NCBI GenBank assembly: GCA_037132075.1
Contig: JBAXPV010000001.1
Coordinates: 196,011 to 260,010, forward strand
Length of the DNA: 64,000 nt
Reading direction: 5' to 3'
From: JBAXPV01 sp037132075
Lineage (GTDB): Bacteria; Bacteroidota; Bacteroidia; Bacteroidales; CAIXZF01
Part shown: positions 35,990 to 46,300 of the stretch, one piece after another
Position numbering within the stretch: position 1 is the first letter of the stretch
Layout of the letters: each line of letters opens with the position of its first letter
The notes under the pieces: generated by a model
Seen by the model: the letters and a program-made list of their open reading frames with translations, nothing else
Told to the model about the DNA's origin: nothing
Databases searched by the model: none
Program-made: the position numbers and the translations under genes

Positions 35990-37213
35990 ATGAATAATAA
36001 CATCCTTGATCGCTTCCTGCGATATGTAAAAATAGATACCCAATCTGACGAAAATTCATCAAGTTTTCCCAGTACTGCCAAGCAATATGAGCTGCTAAAC
36101 CTCCTGAAAGACGAGCTCATTGCCATGGGTGTGCCCGAAGTGAGCGTCGATGAATATGGCTATGTTATGGCCAGCATCCCGGCAAATACCACGAAAAAAA
36201 TTCCTGCGATCGGCTTTATCGCCCACGTGGACACCAGTCCTGATATGCCTGGAGTCAACGTCAATCCTCAAATCATCGAGAATTATGCTGGCCAGGACAT
36301 CCTGATTAATGCTGAAAAAAAGCTCAGCCTTACGCCCCGGGATTTCCCTGAATTACTGGATTATAAAGGGCAGACCCTCATCACCACTGACGGAAATACC
36401 TTATTAGGCGCAGATGACAAAGCCGGAATCACAGAAATCATGGCTGCTGTTGCCTACATCATGGCGCATCCGGAATTTGAACATGGTCCGCTGAAAATCG
36501 GCTTCACCCCGGATGAAGAAATCGGGAAAGGTGTTGATCATTTCGATGTTCAGAAATTCGGAGCAGAATATGCTTATACCATGGACGGAGGCGCTGTTGG
36601 AGAACTGGAATATGAGAACTTTAATGCAGCCCATGCCAAGCTAAACATCCAGGGTCGTAACATTCACCCCGGTTATGCCAAAGATAAGATGATCAATGCC
36701 ATCCTGGTTGCGATGGAATTCAATGCAGCCTTGCCAGTCAACCAACGACCTGAATTTACGGAAAGCTACGATGGCTTTTTCCACCTGATCAAAATGGAAG
36801 GAAGTGTTGAAAATGCTTGTATTCAATACATTATCCGTGACCATGACCGTCAGAAATTTGACCAGAAGAAGATCCTGATCCAGCAAACTGTCGACTTTCT
36901 GAACCTGAGATATCCGAATACACTGAGCCTTGAACTACGCGATCAGTATTTCAATATGCGCGAAAAGGTGGAACCTGTTTACCACATCGTAAAGATCGCA
37001 GAACGTGCCATGGAAGCCGTCGGGGTGAAGCCAGTGGTTGTGCCGATCCGTGGTGGCACCGATGGCGCCAGACTCTCATATATGGGACTGCCCTGCCCGA
37101 ATATCTTTGCCGGTGGGCATAACTTTCATGGGAAATTCGAATTTGTACCCCTGGAATCGATGGAGAAAGCGGTCTCCGTTATCCTGAAAATCATTGAGCT
37201 TTACGCGGAATGA
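35990..37213 (+). CDS. pepT: Peptidase T (tripeptide aminopeptidase)
   Basis: This 407-residue M20 zinc peptidase removes the N-terminal residue from tripeptides. The metal-ligand motifs HVDTSPDMPG, GADDKAGITEIMAA and TPDEEIGKGVDHF are present, as is GGTDGARLSYMGLPCPNIF with AGGHNFHGKFEF near the C-terminus. It follows the OPT transporter closely, consistent with peptide use as a nutrient. Confidence 0.96.
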   Translation: MNNNILDRFLRYVKIDTQSDENSSSFPSTAKQYELLNLLKDELIAMGVPEVSVDEYGYVMASIPANTTKKIPAIGFIAHVDTSPDMPGVNVNPQIIENYAGQDILINAEKKLSLTPRDFPELLDYKGQTLITTDGNTLLGADDKAGITEIMAAVAYIMAHPEFEHGPLKIGFTPDEEIGKGVDHFDVQKFGAEYAYTMDGGAVGELEYENFNAAHAKLNIQGRNIHPGYAKDKMINAILVAMEFNAALPVNQRPEFTESYDGFFHLIKMEGSVENACIQYIIRDHDRQKFDQKKILIQQTVDFLNLRYPNTLSLELRDQYFNMREKVEPVYHIVKIAERAMEAVGVKPVVVPIRGGTDGARLSYMGLPCPNIFAGGHNFHGKFEFVPLESMEKAVSVILKIIELYAE

Positions 37214-37251
37214 GGACACAAGCCCGAGGTTCCGTTTTTATCAAATAATTA

Positions 37252-37725
37252 ATGGAACGCTGCCCTGATTCTCTGAAAGAAGCACTGGATCTGCGTAAGC
37301 AATTTCCGCAATATGCCCTTTCTTTTTCAGAAAAGAACCAAGAGGGTGATTATTTGGTCCTTGCCAAACTGCCGGAACTTGATTTATGTTTTGAAGATCA
37401 TGGTATTTTTATCTTCGGTTTGTGCCTTACGTTGAATGACATGGAGGAATACCTGGAGGAACGAGCGGTAAAACTCAAAGATAGATTGATCAGCATTTTT
37501 CATCAGGAACCTGAAAAACAACTTCTTGGTGAAATTTTATTCCCTGAGAAAACCCCTGAAAACCATAGCCAGATCCTCTCAGAACTCAATGCTGCCCTGA
37601 AAACCTATGATGGAATCAGCGGGAGATTTCTCCCGTTTTCTGCCTTATACGGTGATGTTTCTTCAATTAATTTGCAATCGAATGAAATACCAATGTATAT
37701 TTGTATCCTCAGGGGTGAGGTTTAA
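37252..37725 (+). CDS. Hypothetical protein, 157 aa
   Basis: I do not recognise this protein. It has no signal peptide or membrane helix and is mixed alpha/beta with a slightly acidic composition. Its start is MERCPDSLKEALDLRKQFPQ and it ends PMYICILRGEV. It lies 38 bp after pepT and 29 bp before a secreted protein, all on the plus strand. Codon use looks like that of neighbours, and the frame is open with a clear ATG, so it is probably real. Confidence 0.65.
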   Translation: MERCPDSLKEALDLRKQFPQYALSFSEKNQEGDYLVLAKLPELDLCFEDHGIFIFGLCLTLNDMEEYLEERAVKLKDRLISIFHQEPEKQLLGEILFPEKTPENHSQILSELNAALKTYDGISGRFLPFSALYGDVSSINLQSNEIPMYICILRGEV

Positions 37726-37754
37726 TTTTTAATTTTAAGTAAGTCATCATTAAA

Positions 37755-39338
37755 ATGAGGCTGTATTTAGTGACAATGATCCTGGCCTTAAGCCTGGGAG
37801 CTTATGCTCAGCCCTATGCAAATTACAACTGCAGCACAGCCATGCAGATTGTGTCTGGCCAGACGTATTCCTACCCTGCATGGACAGGAACAAACTTTGC
37901 ACAAACAGGTCCAGCCTATTCATGCCTTACATCGCAATACGACCCGGCCTGGTTCTTTTTTATGATGGGAAACGATGGAGATATCCACATAACTATTTCC
38001 ACTGTTTCCGACAACCAGCCACCAGCCTGCCGGGACGTAGATTTTATACTCTGGGGACCCTATACTTCTCTGGAAAATGGATGTAACGGTGGGTTAACCT
38101 TAAGCAAAGTTGTCGATTGCAGCTATGGCTCACAGTGTATTGAATACCCTGACCTGACAAATGGAACGACTGGCCAGTTTTATATCATGATGGTTTCAAA
38201 TTATTCTAAATTTGGATGTACAGTCACCCTTTCTCAAACGAGTGGAACTGGCATCATGTCCTTATTCCCAGCCCCTACTATCGCAAACAACGGCCCTGTC
38301 TGTGCCGGACAGTCTATTACCCTCAGCAGTAATACGATAAGCTACGCGAATTATTATTGGACCGGACCAAATGGTTTTTCCTCCAGCTTTCAGAATCCGG
38401 TAATCAATAACATATCATCTGCTCAATCAGGATTATACAGTTGTCATTTGGGTGCAGGGAGTAGTGCCGGACCCAGCTCTTACACCCAACTAGTAGTTAA
38501 TCCCAAACCGCCGGTGCAGGTTCATGCTAATACCTCAATTTGTGTTGGAAATTCTATTCATATAGGAAGCCCTACCCTATCAGGGATAAATTATAGCTGG
38601 TCCTCAACCCCCTCAGGCTTTACCTCCACCACTTCAAACCCACTCGTAAGTCCTTCAATATTAACAACATACCATCTTCTTGTTACTGATGTAGCCTCTA
38701 CCTGCACTGACACTGCCAGTGTCACCATTGCCGTTGAAATCAAACCCGCCCTCCAGGGAAATGTAAAATATGCCAACGTCCTGGGTGTGGGTATCGACAG
38801 TTGTAAAATCAGCCTGCTTCAATCTCCCAATATATTAAAAGATTCTACAAGCACCAACGCGAGCGGTCATTACGGATTTAATTGCATCGACCCGGCCTAT
38901 TATAAATTAGACCCCGAATGTGCCAAAAAGTGGGGTGGTGGAAATTCTGTGGATGCACAATTGATCCTTCGTTACAGTGTCGGGCTTATCAGCTTTTCTG
39001 CCGTTCAAAAAAAAGTTGCCGATGTGAATCTCAGCAATTACATTAACGCCTCTGATGCCATCATGGTTATGAGACGTTTTATCGGTCAAATCAATACTTT
39101 TCCGGCGGGTGACTGGTATTTCCAGGTCCCGGATTCGATTCATCTCGTCAACATGAACAATACCCAAAACATAATCGGGCAATGCTATGGCGATGTCAAT
39201 GGTTCTTTTAATCCGACTTATCCTATACTTGCACCTCAACAAACAGGGACGAAATCTAATGAACCATCGCTTCCACGTCCCCAGACAGAGAAAAAACACA
39301 AACACTTTTTGCCTTTTAGAAACACCAATGCAAAATAA
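37755..39338 (+). CDS. Secreted protein with Ig-like repeats and dockerin-like C-terminus
   Basis: This 527-residue protein starts with the signal peptide MRLYLVTMILALSLGAYA. An N-terminal Cys-containing beta domain (to about 170) is followed by two Ig/PKD-like repeats (about 175-325, VCAGQSITLSSNT and ICVGNSIHIGSPT). A short linker domain leads into a dockerin-like pair: WGGGNSVDAQLILRYSVG and ADVNLSNYINASDAIMVMRR, with Asp/Asn loops that could bind calcium. The end is a polar, Lys/His-rich tail without a visible T9SS sorting domain, so how it is retained or exported past the periplasm is open. It overlaps the next gene by 11 bp. Confidence 0.72.
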   Translation: MRLYLVTMILALSLGAYAQPYANYNCSTAMQIVSGQTYSYPAWTGTNFAQTGPAYSCLTSQYDPAWFFFMMGNDGDIHITISTVSDNQPPACRDVDFILWGPYTSLENGCNGGLTLSKVVDCSYGSQCIEYPDLTNGTTGQFYIMMVSNYSKFGCTVTLSQTSGTGIMSLFPAPTIANNGPVCAGQSITLSSNTISYANYYWTGPNGFSSSFQNPVINNISSAQSGLYSCHLGAGSSAGPSSYTQLVVNPKPPVQVHANTSICVGNSIHIGSPTLSGINYSWSSTPSGFTSTTSNPLVSPSILTTYHLLVTDVASTCTDTASVTIAVEIKPALQGNVKYANVLGVGIDSCKISLLQSPNILKDSTSTNASGHYGFNCIDPAYYKLDPECAKKWGGGNSVDAQLILRYSVGLISFSAVQKKVADVNLSNYINASDAIMVMRRFIGQINTFPAGDWYFQVPDSIHLVNMNNTQNIIGQCYGDVNGSFNPTYPILAPQQTGTKSNEPSLPRPQTEKKHKHFLPFRNTNAK

Positions 39339-39957
39339 ATTCCTCCTCCTTAGCCTTATCTTAAGCCTTTGGATTCTCAACGCTTTCCCGCAAACCCAGG
39401 CTGAAACGCCTGAACATCTGGTGTTGCGTGAACGTATTGGCAAAAACCAGGAATTCATCGACCCGAAACAAAGCCCCCTGCCTGAAGAAGAAATCGCAGG
39501 CTTCAAAGGGCTGAACTATTACGCTTATAACCCTTTATACAGGGTTAAAGCTATTTTAAAAAAGAACCCCAACCCAAAGGTATTTAAGATGAAAACTACC
39601 ACGGAACGCAGGCCCGAATACCGTACTTTCGGCGAGTTACAGTTCCAGTTACTTGGTAAAAATTACACCCTGCAGGTATACCAGCGTGTGGAGCCTATCA
39701 ACAAAGAAGGCTATGAAAACTATCTGTTTCTGCCGTTTACCGACGAAACCTCAGGCAGAGAGACATACGGTGGTGGACGCTTCCTGGATGTATTCCTGAA
39801 TGAGGGCCAGGACATCTATATTGACTTCAACATCGCCTATAATCCCTACTGCGCCTACAATCATAAATTCTCGTGCCCGATCCCTCCGGAAGAAAACGAT
39901 TTGCCGATAAAAGTGTTTGCGGGGGAGAAGCCTTATAAGGTGATGGGTGAAAGGTGA
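39328..39957 (+). CDS. DUF1684 domain protein, exported
   Basis: This 209-residue protein has a signal peptide (MQNKFLLLSLILSLWILNAF, cleaved near PQTQA). The DUF1684 domain contains FKMKTTTERRPEYRTFGELQ, YLFLPFTDETSGRETYGGGR, YIDFNIAYNPYCAYN and KFSCPIPPEENDLPI. The family is widespread, with no assigned reaction. I start at ATG 39328, where the signal peptide begins; the longer frame from 39187 overlaps the preceding gene. Its stop codon lies inside a GGTGATGGGTGA repeat. Confidence 0.85.
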   Translation: MQNKFLLLSLILSLWILNAFPQTQAETPEHLVLRERIGKNQEFIDPKQSPLPEEEIAGFKGLNYYAYNPLYRVKAILKKNPNPKVFKMKTTTERRPEYRTFGELQFQLLGKNYTLQVYQRVEPINKEGYENYLFLPFTDETSGRETYGGGRFLDVFLNEGQDIYIDFNIAYNPYCAYNHKFSCPIPPEENDLPIKVFAGEKPYKVMGER

Positions 39958-39971
39958 TGGGTGATGGGTGA
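39939..39971. repeat. GGTGATGGGTGA tandem words at a gene end
   Basis: GGTGATGGGTGA (39939-39950) and GGTGATGGGTGATGGGTGA (39953-39971) abut. The TGA stop of the DUF1684 gene (39955-39957) is one of the words. The region lies between convergent genes. Confidence 0.65.
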
Positions 39972-39986
39972 CTATCGCCCAGTCGC

Positions 39987-42900
39987 CTAGTCGTGAAGAT
40001 AAATCCGAAGAGAAACAACCTCTTTAGGTGACAATTTCAAGCCTTCCGTAAGCATCCCCTTCCCAATGCCGTCGGCATCACACAGAAAAATTTTATATCC
40101 TCTTTCTAACAGATTTTCAATGGCTAACTTGCTAACTTTTTCGCTGGCATTAAACAAGCGAATCCTGAAAGCAATCGGATTTTGCTCCGGGAATATACTA
40201 CTTACAATAATATGTTGCGCTGCTATATCTTTTAATAAAAATACCGCATCCGGATCCGGAGGCAGAAGACCACAAGCAACAAGCACTTCATCATTCTCCT
40301 TCGCAAAAGCAGTGGTGGCAGGAGTTTCATCATGAATTTCCGGGGTAATGGAATAACGAAACACTGTTTTCCCTTCCTGATCAGCTTTGAAATTGGTATG
40401 CCAGGAGTTGTTCATCACCCAGGAATACAAGAGGGCCGAGGTTTTTGCTTTTGTCATCCAGCTTACATTGGCAGGGCCCTGTTGCCAGTTCTCCGCGGTC
40501 ATCCCGCCTGATTCAATCAGGGGCGCATCAGGTGTATAAAAAGTCACTGACTTCTGTGCATTTTTCAGCCATACCCTGTCCAAAACTGTATAGTAATTTT
40601 TGTTAGAACCTTTAAGCTGGTCGGTCTCCGGTCGCATCGCAGTCCAGGCATAATCCAGGTACTCGCGTGGAATATCAATATTAAAGGGAAAGGCAAAACG
40701 GACATTTTCCTTTTCCCTCACAGGCAATTTCTCCACCGTATTCACCAGGTCGATCCGTGGAATTCCACTATAGAGGCTTACTTCACGACTCAATGTCCTG
40801 CATCCCGGGGCTGAGGATTCTATCATCAGTGTTGAGACAACGGCTCCCTTTTCTTTAATCCTGATATTACATTTCCCGTTACGCAGCGGCTTCACACCAT
40901 CAGAGCCTGAATAAATGTAAGCGTTAAGCCCAAAACCATTGCTATTGTCAACCCATTCTTCATGAAGTACGCTGTCAGTCAGAGCGGTGATATCACCGCT
41001 TTCAGGATCAATTTTAAGCGAGAAAAAATCATTCTTCAATTGCGATTTATTGACAAAGACATCCTTAACAGTGAAGTTTTTCCTGGGAACAACAGTATAT
41101 TCTCTGGACCCAAAGGCCTCCACCTCTCTCGCCAGGAAGATCCTTCTGTTGTCGGAAAGGAATTGCACAGGAATGAAAGCGCCTTTGTCATCTTTAAGCA
41201 TATCAGAGGCAGCGATTTCTATCTCCTGAGGGATCGTAACTACATCTGTTTTGGGAGTTCCGCCCAGGTTGAGCACCCTGATTTTTTTAGCTGTCTTCTT
41301 TTGCCGGAATGTCATATGTTGTACTCCATCATACAAGGCCCTGGACATACTGTCTGCCTTATCGGCAAATGACTTTTTAATCTTCCATTGGTCTTTCACA
41401 AAATCCAGGTCGGGGTCAGAGGTCGAGTTCCAGGCCCCCCAGGTATGCTCCGAATACAAAAGGACATAACGCCAGGCCTCCCTGAAACGCTCTTCCGGGA
41501 AAGAAGCCGGAGCAAAAAGACTCCAGAGTTTCTCCGCTTCCGTAAGGCGCGTGGCGGCATTGCGGCTCATCATCGTCTCGATGGCTGAGGAGCCTGCGCC
41601 ATCTTCCCAATAGGGAGACATATCGCCTTGCAGCTTTGGCAGTTTTTTGCCATATTTTTTCTCAAACTCGCTAAAAAGGGTGCTAACGGTGAAGATCCTG
41701 ATCTTGGGACTTTCGTATTTCTCATTCCATCTTTGTACGAAGGCACAGAGCCCGCTATCGAGCCCGCCATTGTCGCCGCCAACGGTATACCGCACCTGCA
41801 CCATATCGTATGGATAGGCTGAAGAATCTACTTTTTCGAGATATTCAAGCAAACGGGAACCTTCATCTTTGGCGAGCGTTCCCTGGTGAAACATCCCATA
41901 ACCACTACCTGCTGCCCAATGCAAAACCGTGTCTTTCCCTGAAGGAGAGATCCAATAGAAAGGCTTGTCGCCCCAGGCCTCCAGCGTATGCCCGACACGG
42001 TCCCCGATGTTTGGCCCACTTGAAAAATAACGGATGCCATGTTGCGCCATAGCAGGAACCAGTCCCCAAACATAGCCCGGGATATCGGAAATCATCGCCG
42101 AATTGATTTTTATATTGTATTGGAACTCCAGTTGTGACTTCAGATCAAAAAGATGGTAGAGTTCCTCGGGACGGCAGAGGCCGGTCATCAGGTTGGCATA
42201 CGTGCCTCCAAGGTCGAGGGTTCCGGCCTTGATGGCCTGAACAAAATCCTGCTTTTCCTTGTCAGTGGCGATCTTCAAAAATGCTTCCGCCCCCCAGAGC
42301 ACTTCGATGTTCCACTTAAAACGTGCATCTTCCGGGAGATCCCTGGTCTTTACGATCATCGCCAGGGCATCCCTGACATTTTGAGCTTGTTTTCTCTCTA
42401 CTTCTGTTTGTAATGCAGTATATCCTATATCTGTATGTGAATGAGGCAACAAGCAAACAGTGATGGGTTTCACAGGTTTCAGGGCAAAGGTCTTTTCGTC
42501 TTTAAAGGTTTTTCCTTCCAGTTTCAGAACCATGTCAGTGGGTGTTTTCACCGGAGCTACGCTCAACACATAGGAATTAAGCCCGTAACCTACAGCAAGT
42601 CTTTTTAGCAAAGCGCCGTCAATCAATAGATTTACGGAATCATTCAAGCCAAATTGTACAATGTTCACTTTGATCCTTTGTGTTGATGCAGCAGCAGGCA
42701 CCTTGATGAGTGCTGCTTCCGGCATGACCCTCAGCGAAGGAAGCATTTGATAACGCATCGTCATGTACCAGTCGCGGCTGTTGGAGGCATCCCCCTTTAC
42801 TTTCAATTTCAGCGTCTTCCGCCCGGCCACTAAGGCCCTGGGAACTTTCAAGGTAAAATACCCGAAGAAGTCATTCACCGCATCTTCACTCCCAAAGCGG

Positions 42901-43325
42901 AAGTTGAGCGAACATCCTTCCCTGCCACTGATTTCCCAGTTGCCTGGCTTTGACTGAGGATAGGTGGTGAAGGTGACCCACTCCTGCCCTTCCACCGACA
43001 AATGAAACTGGTGAATCGCCTTGGAAGTGCCCGTGGAATAACCCCCAACCCAGCAAAAACTCAGCGTATCCTGACTCATCCCGGAAGGAATACTATCGGT
43101 TTCCCATTCAATGTTATCTATGGTATTCAGACAGCGAATCAGCAGTGAAGAAGTCGCTTCCGGAACACAGGAATGGTAAGCGAGGATTTCACCTGAAATT
43201 TCATGATGATAGCCATGGATAAAGGAAGGTGGGTTTTCTGCTGTTTTCTTGGGTTTTCCGGCCAGGACAACAAAAGAGGTTAATAGCAGAAGTGATAAAA
43301 CAGTCAGTGTTTTTGTCAGTGTCAT
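39987..43325 (-). CDS. Glycoside hydrolase family 38-like protein (alpha-mannosidase-like)
   Basis: This 1112-residue protein has a signal peptide (MTLTKTLTVLSLLLLTSFVV, then LAG). An N-terminal beta region (30-280) leads to a GH38-type catalytic domain starting PHSHTDIGY (294-302), where His295, His297 and Asp299 are the expected zinc-binding/catalytic region. Asp414 in MISDIPGYVWGL is a candidate nucleophile. C-terminal beta domains follow. GH38 enzymes hydrolyse alpha-mannosides using a divalent metal. Here it is exported, and no T9SS sorting domain is evident at the end. It converges with the DUF1684 gene. The exact substrate cannot be read from the sequence. Confidence 0.83.
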   Translation of the reverse strand: MTLTKTLTVLSLLLLTSFVVLAGKPKKTAENPPSFIHGYHHEISGEILAYHSCVPEATSSLLIRCLNTIDNIEWETDSIPSGMSQDTLSFCWVGGYSTGTSKAIHQFHLSVEGQEWVTFTTYPQSKPGNWEISGREGCSLNFRFGSEDAVNDFFGYFTLKVPRALVAGRKTLKLKVKGDASNSRDWYMTMRYQMLPSLRVMPEAALIKVPAAASTQRIKVNIVQFGLNDSVNLLIDGALLKRLAVGYGLNSYVLSVAPVKTPTDMVLKLEGKTFKDEKTFALKPVKPITVCLLPHSHTDIGYTALQTEVERKQAQNVRDALAMIVKTRDLPEDARFKWNIEVLWGAEAFLKIATDKEKQDFVQAIKAGTLDLGGTYANLMTGLCRPEELYHLFDLKSQLEFQYNIKINSAMISDIPGYVWGLVPAMAQHGIRYFSSGPNIGDRVGHTLEAWGDKPFYWISPSGKDTVLHWAAGSGYGMFHQGTLAKDEGSRLLEYLEKVDSSAYPYDMVQVRYTVGGDNGGLDSGLCAFVQRWNEKYESPKIRIFTVSTLFSEFEKKYGKKLPKLQGDMSPYWEDGAGSSAIETMMSRNAATRLTEAEKLWSLFAPASFPEERFREAWRYVLLYSEHTWGAWNSTSDPDLDFVKDQWKIKKSFADKADSMSRALYDGVQHMTFRQKKTAKKIRVLNLGGTPKTDVVTIPQEIEIAASDMLKDDKGAFIPVQFLSDNRRIFLAREVEAFGSREYTVVPRKNFTVKDVFVNKSQLKNDFFSLKIDPESGDITALTDSVLHEEWVDNSNGFGLNAYIYSGSDGVKPLRNGKCNIRIKEKGAVVSTLMIESSAPGCRTLSREVSLYSGIPRIDLVNTVEKLPVREKENVRFAFPFNIDIPREYLDYAWTAMRPETDQLKGSNKNYYTVLDRVWLKNAQKSVTFYTPDAPLIESGGMTAENWQQGPANVSWMTKAKTSALLYSWVMNNSWHTNFKADQEGKTVFRYSITPEIHDETPATTAFAKENDEVLVACGLLPPDPDAVFLLKDIAAQHIIVSSIFPEQNPIAFRIRLFNASEKVSKLAIENLLERGYKIFLCDADGIGKGMLTEGLKLSPKEVVSLRIYLHD

Positions 43326-43380
43326 ACAATTCGTATTGGGAGAAATCTAATGCGAATTACGTGATATTCTGTGACAAATT

Positions 43381-46300
43381 TCAATTCACAACATTCATCT
43401 TTTTCACCACGATATTTCCCTGGTTTTCAATTCTCACAAAATAAATTCCGTTTGATAATTTATTCAATGGTAATGACAGATGATCGGATGCATTTTCAAA
43501 GCGATAGCTTCTCAGTTTCTGACCATCGAGACCCAGTATATCGACAGTAATCAGTCCCGCTAATGGATGCCCGAACGAAACCATCACCTGGTCGCGGGCA
43601 GGAATGGGTGCCAAGGTCACCAAGGAAGTATTGTTGAGTTCATTGATGCCGAGATAAACGCTCATGGTTTTTGTCACTGTCTCTGTGCAATTCCCCTGTG
43701 TCACCGTAAGCTGAATCGTATACACACCAGATTGGGCATAGGTATGAAGCGGGTTTTGTTGAATCGAAATATTTCCATCGCCAAAATCCCAATGCCAGCT
43801 TTGTGGAGCACCGCTCGTTAAATCAATGAAATTACAGCTCAGATTATTGAAACTATAAGAGAAATCAGGTGTTGCGGCCGGCACCACCGTCACTGTATGC
43901 GTCGCAGCCACACTTTCACAATGGATTTGCTCTACCTGCCAGTTGTATAGGTAATAATAAAAATCAAGTGGAGTGCCTGTTGCATTAGACGATGTGATAC
44001 TCAAGAGTCCGTTAAGCGAATAAGGATAAGTAGCGCCTGCATTGTTGCGGTAAAGGTTCGCTGGTGCAGTAACACCTATACAATAAGTCCCCGGAACCGG
44101 GATCTCGAGATTCAGCGTGACCGTGCTGTTTCCATTGAGTAAATTTATCGTGTCGGCATGCAGAAGGGTATTTCCTCCCTGGTCGTAAAGGTTAAAGCTG
44201 CGCAATCCGGCTCCTGTGGCAATGACATCAACAGAGATGAGGCGCATCGGGGCATAGGTCGTGAATTTCTCTTTCCCTTCAAAGGTGGTGGCATGGTTTC
44301 CTCCCGTTCCAAAGTTATTGTCGACAGGCCCAACATATCCAGTGATAAAAGGCTCATGTTCAATAACACTATATGTTGTTGTATTTGATAAGGGCGGCGT
44401 AACATAGGTTGATCCCGAATGGACGATATTGCTTCCGATCATCCAGTCAATGAGATTACTAACAGAAACAAAAGCGCTGAGGTTGGCGCTCATACCACTA
44501 CATACGAGGGTATCACCCGAGACAAGAGGGGTCAGGACTGTAGCATAAGTGACTGTTGTCGTTGCTGTATCCGCACCCAGCGTATTCGTCACAATAAGCG
44601 TCACTGTATATGTGCCTTGCGTGGCGTAAGTATGCGAAGGACTTTTAATACTGGAGGCAGGAGATCCGTCACCAAAATCCCAATGCCAGCTTTGTGGGAT
44701 GCTGTCTGAGAGGTCAGTGAAGGCAAAGGTCCCGGAACAGTTGCTTGTCGTATTAACCGTAAAATTCGCGATCGGGAGGCTTGTCGGAATCTGGCAATAG
44801 CTGGGCATGTCGAAGTTTTCAGTCTCATCCCCGGTGACATTGGGATCTCCCTGGCTGGCATTGGCACCCATTCCCCTGCCGGCAAATGCTTTCCAGATCA
44901 GGCAGCAATGTGATCCGCCATACAGCACACTATCAGCCATGAGTATGGCATCTCTTGAGTCGAGGAAGCCAGGACCGCATGGCTGCAGCTTCATGCCTTC
45001 CAACACCAGGTTCATAGCGATGATGTTGCCGCCGGCACCGTTAATCCAGTCAGAAGTGAAGCCCTGGGCATCAATCAGCTTCCAGGTTATATCCCAAAGA
45101 ACTGAGGCCCATATCTCTCCAACATCATGAATTTCCCCGCTGATTGCCAGGTCAGCATAAGTATGGGGATTGACAGCCATATTGGTACAATAAGGATAAT
45201 TACGTATCCCCGGGCCAGTGACAGGCTCATCCAATGCAAAAGTACCTACAGGACGGGAGTTTGTGCCTGCATCACCGGGTTCTATGGTCATGATCAGGGC
45301 GAGCCAGTCGCTCCATCCTTCGCTGCCATTTTCGGCATTGAAAAGACAGTTGGAATTGGAAGGGCCACCGGAGAGGCGGGTCGACAAACCATGGCCATAT
45401 TCATGACTTACGATGCCATTATCGAGAGATCCATCGATGGCAACCGGCGGAGCCACCACCGGGATGGTGACGTTGACGCTGCCGCCTGAATTCAATATAT
45501 TCTTTATTGTATTCCCATCAGCCAGGCTGATCATAAAGGATGGTATCGTGCTGGTTCCGGTTCCACCCATGGTAAAAGGAGCGCCGGCAATATTGTTGAT
45601 GATGATCACGGCAATAGCACCCACTGCCTCAGCAGCCTGGACCTTGGCAACAAAAGTACAGCTGCCCCTGTCGATCAAGGCTATTTTGCCAATGATAGCA
45701 GCAGCATTCAGGATGGGGTCACAGGCGTCCGAAGCCGGGCTTGTGTTGTCGTTCACCAGGATGACATTGCTTGTAATGGGTGTCGAATTAACAGTACCGA
45801 ATGATGACATTCCGGAGCCTGTATAACTACCGGCAATGGATGCGGGACTATTCACGGTGAAGCCCGCATTTGCCGTTGATGACCATAAATACATCTGCAT
45901 CCGGCCACTCTGACCATCAGGAGGTGTGCCGAAGTTGGCATTGTTGGTACCCGCGCCGTCCTGCGCTTCCGCCAGAACATAATCCTGGCCCAATCCCCCT
46001 TCATTGTAGTTATTGGCCTGAAAATTGCCGGCAGCGGCATTAAAACCATGATGGAATAAGACATCATGAACTCTGTTGTTCAAATAAAACAAATTGGTGA
46101 CATTGGCAGCCTTGTTCACGCTGGGGCTCTGACTCATATTGAGCGGAAAGTCAAAGCTAAGGCTAGCACCAGCATTGGGAGAATACTGTGGTATGTCATT
46201 GGCCAGGGTATCGGTGTAAGCAAAAACGTTATTGCCGCGGGTGATTGTATATTCAGGACCTGCCACGCCGTTGGTGTCGAGCCATCCGTAAGGGGAAGCC

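Noticed and set aside
38907..39506. 199-codon minus-strand frame
   Set aside because: It lies opposite two well-supported plus-strand genes, has no recognisable domain and reads as a shadow frame rich in Arg and Cys.
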